Of a DNA stretch of 61,958 bases, positions 16,303-25,585 are shown in pieces. The stretch lies in assembly GCA_001304315.1 (NCBI GenBank), contig LJUW01000001.1, forward strand, positions 1 to 61,958. Reading direction: 5' to 3'. Position 1 is the first letter of the stretch, and every line of letters starts with the position of its first letter. This stretch comes from a candidate division Zixibacteria bacterium SM23_73_2 (lineage in GTDB: Bacteria; Zixibacteria; MSB-5A5; SM23-73-2). The notes below the pieces were generated by a model, which worked only from the letters and a program-made list of their open reading frames with translations, was not told where the DNA came from and did not search any database. The position numbers were made by a program, and so were the translations under genes.

Positions 16303-18915
16303 TTAACATTCTCCTAAGATAAACGGACATCCAGGTGCCGGACCTCCCTTTAACAAATGGTTAGTTAAAAAGATCACGTCCGAAAGTCTTATAAAACCAT
16401 CACAGTCACAATCCCCTGAGCTCAAAGGAGAAGGCGGAGTATCTCCCTGGAGGAGGTAATTGGATAAATATGTAGCATCAGCTAAAGACAAAGTCCCATC
16501 AGCGTTTACATCCCCTCGAATATAAGAGTTAGGGGTAAAACTCCAGACCTGATCGGACCACATCTCCGATCCCCAAAGATCAAAAGCTTTGACCTTCCAA
16601 TGATAGGAAAAATCCGTGGTGTCGGACAGAAGGCCTGAAATGGTGTAACTGTTCTCTTTTAAAGAATCGATCACCTCAGTGGAATCCTGGTTAAAAACCT
16701 CGGATCTGGAAAGATACAAAGTATAAAGCACCGAGTCGCCAGGATCGGGATCCGAAGCTTCCTGCCACAGCAAAGTTAAACTATCATCGTAGATCAAGGT
16801 ATCGTCCGGAGGGAAGATCAAACAGAAATTGTAAGTTGGCTCGACCAGGAAGGTTAAAAAGTCGAAGATTTGATCTGACCATCTGTAAAGCCCCCCGGAA
16901 TCGACACCTTTCACCTTCCAGAAATATCTGGTATCATCAGATAAACCGGACAGGTTATGGCTGGTGTCAGTTGAGGTGTAGACCGAATCGAAGGTTAAGA
17001 AGGTGCTGTCAGTTGAATAAAAAAGCGAGTATCCAACCGTATCCTCTGGATCGGCTGGCTGGCTTTTTTGCCAGAATAGATCGGAACTTAAATTCCATAT
17101 GGTATCACCCTCATGGGGAAAGATCAAAGAAAAACTGCCCAGAGGTGAATACCGGGATACCCCGACGACTTTGAAATCATCTATGTTCCACCCTCCCAGC
17201 TCCACCCACCCATCCGTGTCCATTTCAAATCTTACTTTAACCGAGGGATTAGAATCAGCAAAGGATGAGATATCGATATCGTGGTGCTTCCATCCATAAT
17301 CGACATGATCATAATAGGGCTGATTCTCCCAAACCAAATTCCCATTTACCATAATTCTTGCTCGATCATAGATACCCTTCTCCACCCCTAAGAAGCGACG
17401 ATACCAAAGCCTTACGTTCTTAAATCCTTGACAATCGATCTCCGGGGATTCGAGGTAGTTTGTGGAGTTGGAAGGATATTCACCATTTAGGTCGTTACCC
17501 CAAATCTTGCTTCCGGAAAAGGCGGACTCAGGATCTGATCTTGATCCTTCCAAGGGTGTTCCATGCTCCCAGTCATCGTAATTAAAAATTGCATCATGAG
17601 TCCAGCCGCCATCATCCCCCTCCATATCATCGAAAAATATTGTGAAAAGCTCCCCGGCAAAAAGATAAAAACTGTCTAAGTAGCTTCCCTCATTGCAAAG
17701 GATGTTCAAGGTGAAGTCGATTTTTGTTCCGATGGCAACAAAAGAGTCCACCTCGAAAGCGAAGTGGGGGGAAAGGGAAGTTTGACTCTGACCATCCAGA
17801 ATATTCGGGAAAATGGCAACTGAATCAATCAGGTCAACTCCAGGGGTGGAGATCCTCAAGGTAGCTTCAACCCCGGTGGCTGGCTCCTTATATACATTCT
17901 CCAAAGTTACCTTCAGATTTATGTTTTCATGGGGATCAATTATTCCATCGTTGTTTCCGGTTGAATCGGTAACCTCACAGCTTTTATAAGCGAGCTGGGT
18001 AGGGTTGGCGGGAGTGTAATCCAGAAGAGTTGCGGAGTATCCTATGTTGCAGCTTCCATATTTAATGTAAAAATACCCGTTTTCACCCCATCCGGTTCCC
18101 CAGCTGTTCTTCACTATCCAGGCACCCTCTCCGCTGCACACCGTGTCATCCCAGCCCACGATTAAAACAGCGTGATTGACCGGATCCTGGCCCGGATTCT
18201 CATAGCACCCCCCGCCGTAGTACTTGAAATCGTCAAAAACCGTCATAGCGCAGGCAACCGGACCGGTTAAAAGGGAAGCCTTTATGGAGTTTACATCAGT
18301 GGCAATGTAGTTCCAGCCCTGGATTTTGTCAACCACCTCGCATGATAATTGACTGCAGTTTACCGTATCCTTGGCGGTGTAAGGCATGCATGATTCCAAA
18401 ACCGAGCCGTAGGATCTGAAAAGCTCGTAAGCATAGTCCATCCAACCCCCATCGCAACCCGCTCCGTAAACGTTGCAGGATAAAATCTGCTGTTCGGACA
18501 GGTCATAACCGGTTGAATCATATATTTTTATCATAGCCTCAAATGCTCCCTGAGCTGCGAAAGCCCAGCAGGAGCCACAACTACCCTGGTGTCTCACCGG
18601 GGTAACTCCATCCTCATCCCGCCAGTCGAAAACCTGCGGTAAATCCAGAGGCTTTTGTAATTTAAAGAGCTTTCGATCTTTTCTTTTTTCCTCATATCCT
18701 TCTGGGATCCTAAGCCCCAAAAGCTTTTGAAAATCCTTTTCCGAAAGATCGGATATCGAAGTTTTTTTGGCAATCCAGTTGTACCCCTTTCCCTCTATCC
18801 TCTTTTGAACCTCAAGTAATCTCTGATCATCAGTGTTTTGAGGTGGATCTGATGCAATGCTTAGGTTAAATAAAATAATTAGAAGTAAAGTCAAAGAAGC
18901 AAAAATTCTCCACAT
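16303..18915 (-). CDS. Secreted papain-like (C1A) cysteine protease with C-terminal dockerin
   Basis: An 870-residue secreted protein from ATG 18915, which has AAGGGGA upstream and a signal peptide (MWRIFASLTLLLIILFNLSIA). After a propeptide-like segment comes a complete C1A protease: QGSCGSCWAF (catalytic C116), the DGGWMDYAYELF region, H248 (VNHAVLIVGWDD) and N270 (KNSWGTGWGENGYFYI). Then follow beta-sandwich and carbohydrate-binding-like domains, two fibronectin-like repeats (each with a TRYFWKVK- or FSYHWKVK-type strand), and a type I dockerin with two calcium loops (GDVNADGTLSLADATYLSNYLL and GDCDCDGFIRLSDVIFLTNHLL). No scaffoldin is present; the only cohesin-like domain is at 23386-24147. 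Probably degrades extracellular protein. Confidence 0.9.
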   Translation of the reverse strand: MWRIFASLTLLLIILFNLSIASDPPQNTDDQRLLEVQKRIEGKGYNWIAKKTSISDLSEKDFQKLLGLRIPEGYEEKRKDRKLFKLQKPLDLPQVFDWRDEDGVTPVRHQGSCGSCWAFAAQGAFEAMIKIYDSTGYDLSEQQILSCNVYGAGCDGGWMDYAYELFRSYGSVLESCMPYTAKDTVNCSQLSCEVVDKIQGWNYIATDVNSIKASLLTGPVACAMTVFDDFKYYGGGCYENPGQDPVNHAVLIVGWDDTVCSGEGAWIVKNSWGTGWGENGYFYIKYGSCNIGYSATLLDYTPANPTQLAYKSCEVTDSTGNNDGIIDPHENINLKVTLENVYKEPATGVEATLRISTPGVDLIDSVAIFPNILDGQSQTSLSPHFAFEVDSFVAIGTKIDFTLNILCNEGSYLDSFYLFAGELFTIFFDDMEGDDGGWTHDAIFNYDDWEHGTPLEGSRSDPESAFSGSKIWGNDLNGEYPSNSTNYLESPEIDCQGFKNVRLWYRRFLGVEKGIYDRARIMVNGNLVWENQPYYDHVDYGWKHHDIDISSFADSNPSVKVRFEMDTDGWVELGGWNIDDFKVVGVSRYSPLGSFSLIFPHEGDTIWNLSSDLFWQKSQPADPEDTVGYSLFYSTDSTFLTFDSVYTSTDTSHNLSGLSDDTRYFWKVKGVDSGGLYRWSDQIFDFLTFLVEPTYNFCLIFPPDDTLIYDDSLTLLWQEASDPDPGDSVLYTLYLSRSEVFNQDSTEVIDSLKENSYTISGLLSDTTDFSYHWKVKAFDLWGSEMWSDQVWSFTPNSYIRGDVNADGTLSLADATYLSNYLLQGDTPPSPLSSGDCDCDGFIRLSDVIFLTNHLLKGGPAPGCPFILGEC

Positions 18916-18960
18916 AAAAATCCCCTTAATTTGAGTCAAAGAAATCAACCTTTCCCAATC

Positions 18961-18989
18961 ATTATAATTTTCGGAAACCCTGAGTAAAA
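18961..18989 (-). promoter_or_regulatory. Candidate promoter of the C1A protease gene
   Basis: A perfect -10 hexamer TATAAT lies on the minus strand at 18966-18961, 46 bases before the start codon, with TTTTAC 17 bases further upstream as a poor -35. Confidence 0.35.
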
Positions 18990-19033
18990 TAATTAATTTA
19001 AAAGTGAGAAAATAGATGTTTTATGGGCTAAAT

Positions 19034-20425
19034 TTAATTTTGAAAAAATGGTTTTAACTTCCCGGAAGCGGGTTTGGGGGTTAAAAGACTTACCGTGATT
19101 AAAAAGCCCACGGACATAAAAAGGGCAGGATAAATCGTGGGAACGTTTTGAGGTTGACCCAGCGCTTCCCAAAGAAGGGTGGTTAACATCCCCGCGCCGA
19201 TAGAGCAAACCCCGCCCCAGGAGGTGGCCCTTTTCCAGAAAAAAGCAGCCAAAACCGCAGGGGTTATTCCCACACCATACATGGTATAGGCATATAATGC
19301 CATCTTCAGAATCGAGCTGAAAAACTGGACCTGGAGATAAGCTAAAATTCCCAAGGCGATAACTACCAGGCGCGAATACAAAACGATCTTTTTCTGGGAG
19401 GCATGGGGATTTAAAAATCTCTGGTATATATCCCGGATGACATTAGTGGAAGGAACCAGCAAAAACGAATCAGCAGTTGAAACGATTATGGCAACTATGG
19501 CAGCCAAAAGCAGGCATCCCAGAAACAAAGGAAGCCCAAACCGGGCTGAATGAAGGATAACCGATTCGGATTTAATATTCAAGAATATCGCCGAACCGAC
19601 AACAGCCAAAACCACAATAGCTGTTTCTAAAATGATCGTTCCCCCTATCCATCCCACCACCGCCTTTTTAGCTGTTTTCTCATCCTTGGCTGAGAAGAAT
19701 CTCTGGTACATATTGGATTCGCCTAAAAGCAAAAGCATTGTGGGAAGCGAGTATCCCAGAGCCTCCCAGATGCTCATAGTACCTAACACCTGGAAACGTT
19801 CCTGGGGTAGATTGGCCACGATATTCCCCCACCCTCCGGCATTGGAAATCAAAAAGGGCAAGGCTAAAAAAATGCCCATGGTCATAACCACTCCATTCAC
19901 CAAGTCGGTGTAGGCTACCGAGATCATCCCTGCCAAAAAAGTGTAGGTGATCACAAAGACTGCGGTAATTATGATTCCATCGGATACCGGAATCCCGGTT
20001 ACCAGATTCAAAACCATTCCTCCGGCTCTGAATTGGTAACTCACGATCGCGGTGTATGCCACTATGGTGGTTATTGCTCCTAAGATCCTCGCATATTTGT
20101 TATACCTTACCTCCAGAATATCCGGAACAGTGTACTGGGCAAAAGCCCTGATCCTTCCAGCGATCAAATACAAAATCACAATTGCGACCCAAACCCCGGC
20201 ATCAAACCAGAGGGCTGAAAAACCTCTCCGGTAAGCAAGACCGGCACCAGCAATGATGCTTCCCGAACCGATCCAGGTTGCCAGAAGGGTTCCCACCAAA
20301 ACGGTCGCAGGAAGTTTTCTTCCGGCAACCATGAAGTCATCCTGGGTTTTGACCAGCTTGCTTCTTTTAGCTCCTACCAGGATCAAAAACAGAAGATAAA
20401 CAAGGATTGCCCAGAAATAAACCAT
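19034..20425 (-). CDS. Sodium:solute symporter family (SSS) transporter
   Basis: A 463-residue polytopic inner-membrane protein of the Na+/solute symporter family (PutP/SGLT type), with about 12-13 hydrophobic helices. Recognisable parts are DDFMVAGRKLPATVLVGTLLATWIGSGSIIAG (residues 28-59), the signature-like LAGMISVAYTDLVNGVVMTMGI near residue 165 and ADSFLLVPSTNVIRDIYQRF near residue 320. The substrate cannot be told from the sequence; amino acids, sugars and short-chain acids are all possible. It stands alone, with 135 bases of low-complexity DNA on its 5' side (degenerate TTAAACTGTTGAACC-like repeats, 20426-20475). Confidence 0.88.
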   Translation of the reverse strand: MVYFWAILVYLLFLILVGAKRSKLVKTQDDFMVAGRKLPATVLVGTLLATWIGSGSIIAGAGLAYRRGFSALWFDAGVWVAIVILYLIAGRIRAFAQYTVPDILEVRYNKYARILGAITTIVAYTAIVSYQFRAGGMVLNLVTGIPVSDGIIITAVFVITYTFLAGMISVAYTDLVNGVVMTMGIFLALPFLISNAGGWGNIVANLPQERFQVLGTMSIWEALGYSLPTMLLLLGESNMYQRFFSAKDEKTAKKAVVGWIGGTIILETAIVVLAVVGSAIFLNIKSESVILHSARFGLPLFLGCLLLAAIVAIIVSTADSFLLVPSTNVIRDIYQRFLNPHASQKKIVLYSRLVVIALGILAYLQVQFFSSILKMALYAYTMYGVGITPAVLAAFFWKRATSWGGVCSIGAGMLTTLLWEALGQPQNVPTIYPALFMSVGFLITVSLLTPKPASGKLKPFFQN

Positions 20426-20560
20426 TGAACCTTCAAACTATTAAACTGTTGAACCATTAAACTCTTAAACCAACAAAATAATCTTTACATCAAAACCATA
20501 GAAGCTTCAATCTTTTGTAATTTAAACTACCGTCTCGACCTTCAAACAGCTGAGGATTTT

Positions 20561-23173
20561 TCACTCTTCAACCTTTCCCACCACCACAAGCGTGTATTTG
20601 TCCGGATCCAGATATCTTCTAGCTACCTCACCTGCCCTCTCCTTTGTAACCTGGAGTACTTCCTCTGGATAATCCTCGATAAATCCATACCCTTTTCCAA
20701 CCATCTGGTAAAACGCTAAATATTTCGCAGTACCGGAGTTGGTCTGTTGAGCAAAGGAAATATTTGTTAAAAGGGTCTTTTTGGCGATATCTAAATCGAT
20801 CTCCGAGATTGGATCTTCGATTAATTTTTTGATTTCCCCTAAAATCCCTTGTCGAGCCTCTTCGAAATTCTCAGGTGACACCCCCATCTCGAAGGTAAAA
20901 GGCGAGGATCCCATGGTTGGACGAATATAAGTCCACATCCTGTATGCCATCCCTTCCTGGTAAACGTACTTGAAGAATAACCTGGAGCCTAAAATCCTCT
21001 CAACCAATTTCAAAGGGATGTAATCAGGATGGGTAACCGCAACTCCCATCCTGCCCAAGTTGAAAGTGGCCTGCGTTTTCTTCTCAGTTACAAATTTCAT
21101 TTTCTTTTTCTTCTGCGGGGATTCGTTAATGATCTTTAACTTTAAAGGCTCCCCTTCTGGTAAACTTGAAAATGCCTCTTTTAGATCCTTTTCCATCCTA
21201 TCCAGATCGAAATCCCCAACCACAGATAAAATCACATTTTGTGGAACGTAAACTTTTTTATGAAAAGCTAAAAGATCGTCGCGGGAAATGTTTGATACGG
21301 TGTTGGTCTCACCCAAAATTGGACGAGAATATGGGGATTTCTCGAAAACCTCTTTGGCAAACTCCTTATTGGTCAGATCATAGCTTCTATCAGGAACACT
21401 TTTTATTTTAGTTGTTATATCCTCCCTCACCTTCTCAATTTCCTCCTGAGGAAAGGAAGGGGAGAACATAACCTCGGAGAAAAGTTCAAGACCTTTTTTG
21501 AAGCTCTCCGGCGTAGAAAGCAGTCCCACTTCGGAGTAATCTTCAAAACTTTGCGAGAAAAGTTTGATTCCCAGACTGTCTATGAGTCGGGATAGTATTT
21601 CATTGGTATAATTTGCAGTACCTTTCAGAAGTGCTTTTGAAACGAAAGATGCGATCCCATTTTTCTGTAGCTCCTCTGCCCAGAGCCCGCCTTTAACATA
21701 GCCTTCTAAGGCAATGGTCTTGGATGAATGATCCTCTTTTATAATAATAGTCAATCCGTTATCCAGAACGAACTTCTGGGCTTGGCTTTCCTCTTCTACA
21801 TCTGCGGTTTTTTCAGATATATACGAAGAGGCGATTTCTTTAAAGGATATATCCTCTTTATCCTCGGGCAAAACTAATGCTAAGGTTGCGTTGGTTGGAA
21901 CAATATATTTTGTAACTACTCTTTTTATATCAGATGGAGTGGCATTCGAGATTCTCTCCAGGTAGGATGCCTCCAGCATTATATTGCTGATGGCTCCGTA
22001 ATGACACAGTCTTTGAGCCTGGGATAAGTAGGTCTGGTTGTCGTAATAATAAAAATTCTCTATCTTCTTTTTGGCTTTCTCCAGTTCAGCCTTCGAGACT
22101 TCCTCCTGGCTCAACCTCTTAAGCTCCTCAAAGATTATCTTAACTGCTTCTTTTTCAACTCCGGGATCAAGCTGACATTCCAGAACGAAAAGACCCGGAT
22201 CTTTTCTTTCGATTGCGTAGGAGTCAACCGAGAAAACTAAATTTTTTTCAACCTTCAACCTCTTGTGCAATCTCGAGCTTTTACCGTCAGTCAATATGGT
22301 ACTTACCAGATCCAACACCGGAATATCCCCGGATTTGGCCTCAGGGATGTGATAGCCCAGAAGAAGGTAGGTGGAATGACATTTCATCCTCTGGATTACT
22401 TCCTTGAACTCGTTTTGGGGCGGTTCTGAAATTCCCAGTTCAAAAGAGTCTTTACCCTTGGGGTAAATTCCAAAAGCCTCATTGGCTTTCTCCATCATCC
22501 GGGGAGTATCGAAATCCCCAACCACTGCCATGACAAGCTGGTTGGGCACATAGCGTTCCTCATAAAATGTCTTTAAAAGATCTAAGTCAGCCTTTTTGAC
22601 CACCTCCTTGTACCCAATAACCGGGCGCTTGTAGGGATGAACATCATAAGCGGTCTCCTCCAGAAGGTCCCACACTCTAAAGTCAGGCCTATCCTGGTAC
22701 ATATAAATCTCCTCCAGGATGATCTGGCGCTCGGTCTCGATTCTTTTTTCATCAGGAACCAGGTTCATCACCACATCAGCATATCTCCACAATCCTTCAT
22801 CGAAATTCTCTTTTGGGGTTACTATATAGTAGCAGGTAACGTCATTGCTGGTAAAACCGTAAAAAGTGCCCAGGCTCTGGAAAGATTTTCTGGTTTCAAG
22901 CTCCTCCTGCTTTTCGGTTCCACCTCGAAAGATCAGATGCTCGTAGTAATGGGAAAGCCCTGAAAGCTCAGGGGGCTCGGTTCGGCTGCCACCTTTTACG
23001 TAGATGCACATGGCGATCAAATCCCTGGAATGGTCCTTCTTGGTCAAAACCATCATTCCGTTATCCAGGGTATGTATCTCCACCGGATCACCGGGCAGGG
23101 CATTTGAAACAGAAAAGCTCAAGAAAAAAACAAAAAAGCTTAAGATTATAAGTTTTGAAATTCTGAAAAACAC
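20561..23173 (-). CDS. M16 family zinc peptidase, two-lobed, secreted
   Basis: An 870-residue M16 (pitrilysin/insulinase) protein from a GTG at 23173, with GAGGAGG 4 bases upstream and a signal peptide (FFRISKLIILSFFVFFLSFSVSNA). The N-terminal half has the inverted zinc motif HYYEH (H75, E78, H79) with a downstream ERQIILEEIYM segment supplying the third ligand near residue 155. The C-terminal half is a second M16 lobe (VLDNGLTIIIKEDHSSKT...) whose motif is lost (SFVSKALLKGTAN instead of HxxEH), as in typical active/inactive pairs on one chain. Expected to be a periplasmic or exported oligopeptidase. A strong promoter lies upstream at 23223-23251. Confidence 0.9.
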   Translation of the reverse strand: MFFRISKLIILSFFVFFLSFSVSNALPGDPVEIHTLDNGMMVLTKKDHSRDLIAMCIYVKGGSRTEPPELSGLSHYYEHLIFRGGTEKQEELETRKSFQSLGTFYGFTSNDVTCYYIVTPKENFDEGLWRYADVVMNLVPDEKRIETERQIILEEIYMYQDRPDFRVWDLLEETAYDVHPYKRPVIGYKEVVKKADLDLLKTFYEERYVPNQLVMAVVGDFDTPRMMEKANEAFGIYPKGKDSFELGISEPPQNEFKEVIQRMKCHSTYLLLGYHIPEAKSGDIPVLDLVSTILTDGKSSRLHKRLKVEKNLVFSVDSYAIERKDPGLFVLECQLDPGVEKEAVKIIFEELKRLSQEEVSKAELEKAKKKIENFYYYDNQTYLSQAQRLCHYGAISNIMLEASYLERISNATPSDIKRVVTKYIVPTNATLALVLPEDKEDISFKEIASSYISEKTADVEEESQAQKFVLDNGLTIIIKEDHSSKTIALEGYVKGGLWAEELQKNGIASFVSKALLKGTANYTNEILSRLIDSLGIKLFSQSFEDYSEVGLLSTPESFKKGLELFSEVMFSPSFPQEEIEKVREDITTKIKSVPDRSYDLTNKEFAKEVFEKSPYSRPILGETNTVSNISRDDLLAFHKKVYVPQNVILSVVGDFDLDRMEKDLKEAFSSLPEGEPLKLKIINESPQKKKKMKFVTEKKTQATFNLGRMGVAVTHPDYIPLKLVERILGSRLFFKYVYQEGMAYRMWTYIRPTMGSSPFTFEMGVSPENFEEARQGILGEIKKLIEDPISEIDLDIAKKTLLTNISFAQQTNSGTAKYLAFYQMVGKGYGFIEDYPEEVLQVTKERAGEVARRYLDPDKYTLVVVGKVEE

Positions 23174-23222
23174 AAAACCTCCTCGGTTGGAAATTAAAAT
23201 GCAGTTAACTTTCCAGGCTAAT

Positions 23223-23251
23223 ATTAAACTCAAAATTTTTGGGGGTGTCAA
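23223..23251 (-). promoter_or_regulatory. Sigma70-type promoter of the M16 peptidase gene
   Basis: On the minus strand TTGACA (23251-23246) and TTTAAT (23228-23223) are separated by 17 bases, followed by about 50 bases to the GTG start. This is close to the consensus vegetative promoter. Confidence 0.6.
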
Positions 23252-23385
23252 GTTATATTTGGAGATCCTTGAAAAAGTGGTGTTATCAAATCATAAACTC
23301 AAACCAGAAAGGTCAAGTACGAAAGAGTAGGTGAGAAAATAAAATCCCGGGCCAACAAAAATCCGGGGTTGGTAAGGGAATCAAA

Positions 23386-24147
23386 TCATCTCAGCAAAAG
23401 CATCTTTTTTGTCTGGGAAAATTCTTCTGTTTTGATTTTATAAAAATAGATTCCGGTGGCAACATCCTCTCCCCTGTGGTCTTTTCCATCCCACAGAACA
23501 GAATGAAAACCAGCCTGTTTCTTTGTATCCACCAAGGTTTTTACTTTCTGACCCAGGATATTATAAACTGATAAGTTAACATGATAATTCTCAGGAAGGG
23601 CATATTGTATATCAGTGTAAGGATTAAAAGGATTGGGATGGTTCTGAAAAAGGATAAATCGGGTTGGTAGATCAGGGTTTTTTTCTTCCTCAACGCTCAC
23701 ATAAACTGGATCGAAATCAAATTCCAGCTCCTCCGCATCCGAGTCGACAATGGAGATGCCTTCCTGATGATGGATAGTGGTGGACTCGAATTCCAAAGAA
23801 TCTTCTCCGCTGAATTTCAATCTCACCAAAGCTCCCTCACCGGAGGGGATATATTCCTCATCCAGAACAATAGCAAATACCATCACCGTTTTCTGGTTGT
23901 TGTCCACTATAACCTCCTTAAGGGTAAGAGAGCTTAATTTTGTATCGACAAAGGAAAAGGAATCACAAAATACATCATCTCCAAAATCTGCGAACTTCAA
24001 AGGTAAGGCAATTGCCCCTAAATCTTTTTGATTATCAAGTTTAAAGGTAATCCAGTCCCCGGACCGGGTTAAGTTTATCTGATTAGACCAGGCTGAAACG
24101 TAAAGAATTAGAATCAATAATATCCCCGAAAATAAAGTCCTTTTCAT
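23386..24147 (-). CDS. Secreted cohesin-like domain protein with C-terminal sorting domain
   Basis: A 253-residue protein from ATG 24147, with GGGAGGAG upstream and signal peptide MKRTLFSGILLILILYVSAWS. The mature N-terminal part (about residues 20-155) is a single beta-sandwich resembling a cohesin-type fold: LGAIALPLKFADFGDDVFCDSFSF, then GEGALVRLKFSGEDS. The last 90 residues are the FlgD-like/type-IX-style sorting domain (NHPNPFNPYTDIQYALPE, VYNILGQKVKTL, GIYFYKIKT, MLLLR at the end). In related genomes this tail is found on many secreted proteins, and I take it as a surface-delivery tag. The dockerin-bearing protease at 16303 is a conceivable binding partner, but no interaction is shown. 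Confidence 0.75.
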   Translation of the reverse strand: MKRTLFSGILLILILYVSAWSNQINLTRSGDWITFKLDNQKDLGAIALPLKFADFGDDVFCDSFSFVDTKLSSLTLKEVIVDNNQKTVMVFAIVLDEEYIPSGEGALVRLKFSGEDSLEFESTTIHHQEGISIVDSDAEELEFDFDPVYVSVEEEKNPDLPTRFILFQNHPNPFNPYTDIQYALPENYHVNLSVYNILGQKVKTLVDTKKQAGFHSVLWDGKDHRGEDVATGIYFYKIKTEEFSQTKKMLLLR

Positions 24148-24261
24148 CGCTTTCTCCTCCCTTTTTCGAATATTACTCATAATTTAAACGAAGCAAGAAA
24201 AAATTTGTTTACTTCTCAGAGTCCATTAATGAAATTAAAGGAAACTGTCGAAGTCTCCAAA

Positions 24262-24363
24262 TGTCACCCTGAACGAAGTGAAGGGTCTTTTATTTCGTAG
24301 GAAATTCGAAGAATGCTTCGCAAACGAGATTCTTCTCCCGCCAAAGGCGGTATCAGAATGACA
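24262..24363. repeat. Dispersed palindromic element, copy 2
   Basis: The element starts TGTCACCCTGA and ends TCAGAATGACA (9 of 11 complementary), with internal CGAAGAATGCTTCG and CCGCC-AAA-GGCGG pairs. It is the same type as 2655-2744 and 58021-58130. It fills much of the 352-base gap 24148-24532; besides this and the tRNA promoter I see no gene there. Confidence 0.75.
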
Positions 24364-24484
24364 CAACGGGGTGGGCAATAGTCCTTAAATATCTGTGATA
24401 AAAGACTAAGCGAAATCAATGATTATCCTTAAGATATAATGTTTTAAACTATTTTAACCGATTAAAAAGAAAAACAAAAAAACA

Positions 24485-24513
24485 TTGACAAAGCTTTTTT
24501 GCGTATATATATT
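24485..24513 (+). promoter_or_regulatory. Consensus sigma70 promoter for the tRNA operon
   Basis: TTGACA (24485-24490), 17-base spacer, TATATT (24508-24513); the tRNA-Gly begins 19 bases after the -10 hexamer. This is the strongest promoter recognised in the window. Confidence 0.8.
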
Positions 24514-24532
24514 TTGAATGAGGAAAAGTAAA

Positions 24533-24606
24533 GCGGGAATAGCTCAGCTGGCTAGAGCATCACCTTGCCAAGGTGAATGTCGCGGGTTCGAATCCCGTTT
24601 CCCGCT
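24533..24606 (+). tRNA. tRNA-Gly (anticodon GCC)
   Basis: A complete cloverleaf: acceptor GCGGGAA pairs with TTCCCGC, discriminator T. The D-arm is AGCTCAGCTGGCTAGAGCA, the anticodon stem CACCT/AGGTG holds loop TTGCCAA with anticodon GCC, and the T-loop is GGTTCGAATCC. No CCA is encoded. Confidence 0.95.
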
Positions 24607-24608
24607 CA

Positions 24609-24633
24609 AATTTTTGTCCGGGGGACAAAAATT
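24609..24633. repeat. Perfect 11-bp palindrome after tRNA-Gly
   Basis: AATTTTTGTCC (24609-24619) pairs with GGACAAAAATT (24623-24633), loop GGG. There is no T-run after it on either strand. A second hairpin with a similar inner TGTCC arm follows at 24700-24724. Confidence 0.6.
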
Positions 24634-24699
24634 CGTTAATGGTTGATCGTTAATAGTTATCAGTGTTTTACCATAAACTATCTACTATAAACCAAAAAC

Positions 24700-24724
24700 T
24701 GTCCCCCGCTTATGGCGGGGGACA
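24700..24724. repeat. Perfect 10-bp GC-rich palindrome before tRNA-Cys
   Basis: TGTCCCCCGC (24700-24709) pairs with GCGGGGGACA (24715-24724), loop TTATG. It ends one base before tRNA-Cys, so it may influence processing of the primary transcript. Confidence 0.6.
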
Positions 24725-24725
24725 T

Positions 24726-24797
24726 GGCGGCTTAGCCAAGTGGTAAGGCGGAGGTCTGCAAAACCTCTATACTCCGGTTCGAACCCGGAAGCCGCCT
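24726..24797 (+). tRNA. tRNA-Cys (anticodon GCA)
   Basis: Acceptor GGCGGCT pairs with AGCCGCC, discriminator T as expected for Cys. The anticodon arm GAGGT-CTGCAAA-ACCTC carries anticodon GCA, and the T-arm is TCCGGTTCGAACCCGGA. No CCA is encoded. A T-run follows directly and could end the tRNA transcript. Confidence 0.95.
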
Positions 24798-24850
24798 TTT
24801 TTTAATAGCTGTTAGTTTTTAGTTAATATTTTCAGCAAAAGAATAAAAGG

Positions 24851-25585
24851 ATGCCACCAAAAAAGGATTTTGCTAAAGCTCTTCATCAAAAGATAAAGAG
24901 ATTTTTGATTGAAAACTCCGATCCGAAAATAATCAAAAAATACGCTCGTTATTTCAAGGAAGGATACGACGCTTACGGAATTGATCCCAAGAGCTTTCAT
25001 AAGAAAAGAGATGGTTGGTTTGAGCTCTGCCAAAAAAATCTTTCCACAAAAGAAATAATTGCCTTTTGCGAGGAGCTTGTCAAATCGAAAAAATACGAGG
25101 AAAAATCAATTGCCATAGATTTCATCATCAGATTAAAAGAAGACTATAATAAAGCCCTGTTCAATAAAATGGGAAAATGGTTTGAAAAATATGTGGATAA
25201 CTGGGCTCATAGTGATTGGGCTTGCAGTGATGTCCTTTACCATTTCATCGCAAAAAAAATTATAACTTCAAAAGAGCTTCTGCAATGGACCAAATCCCCC
25301 TCCAGATGGAAAAGGAGAGCAGCTGCTGTGACCATGGTGAAATTAGTATCCAAGCATGGTAAAATAAAAGAAAGCTTGAGTGTGGCAAAAAAGCTCATCC
25401 TCGATCCCGAAAGGGTTGTGCATCAGGGAGTGGGCTGGCTTTTGAGGGAGACCTGGAAAAAAGCTCCAAAAGAGATTGAGGATTTTTTATACCAATGGAA
25501 AGAAAAAGCACCCCGTCTTATAATACAGTATGCAACAGAGAAGATACCCAAGGAGAAAAGGAAAAGATTCAGGCGTTCTAAATAA
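24851..25585 (+). CDS. DNA alkylation repair protein (AlkD-like HEAT repeat)
   Basis: A 244-residue all-helical protein of the AlkC/AlkD superfamily, which removes positively charged alkylated bases such as 3-methyladenine and 7-methylguanine. Recognisable segments are FKEGYDAYGIDP (residues 36-47), KYEEKSIAIDFIIRLK, DNWAHSDWACSDVLYHF (with the conserved W and D residues), WKRRAAAVTMVKLV and VHQGVGWLLRETWKKAPKEIEDFL. The length fits AlkD-type proteins. It lies between tRNA-Cys and tRNA-Leu on the same strand, so it may be read from the tRNA promoter. A second alkylation-repair glycosylase of a different fold is encoded at 46814-47392. Confidence 0.88.
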   Translation: MPPKKDFAKALHQKIKRFLIENSDPKIIKKYARYFKEGYDAYGIDPKSFHKKRDGWFELCQKNLSTKEIIAFCEELVKSKKYEEKSIAIDFIIRLKEDYNKALFNKMGKWFEKYVDNWAHSDWACSDVLYHFIAKKIITSKELLQWTKSPSRWKRRAAAVTMVKLVSKHGKIKESLSVAKKLILDPERVVHQGVGWLLRETWKKAPKEIEDFLYQWKEKAPRLIIQYATEKIPKEKRKRFRRSK

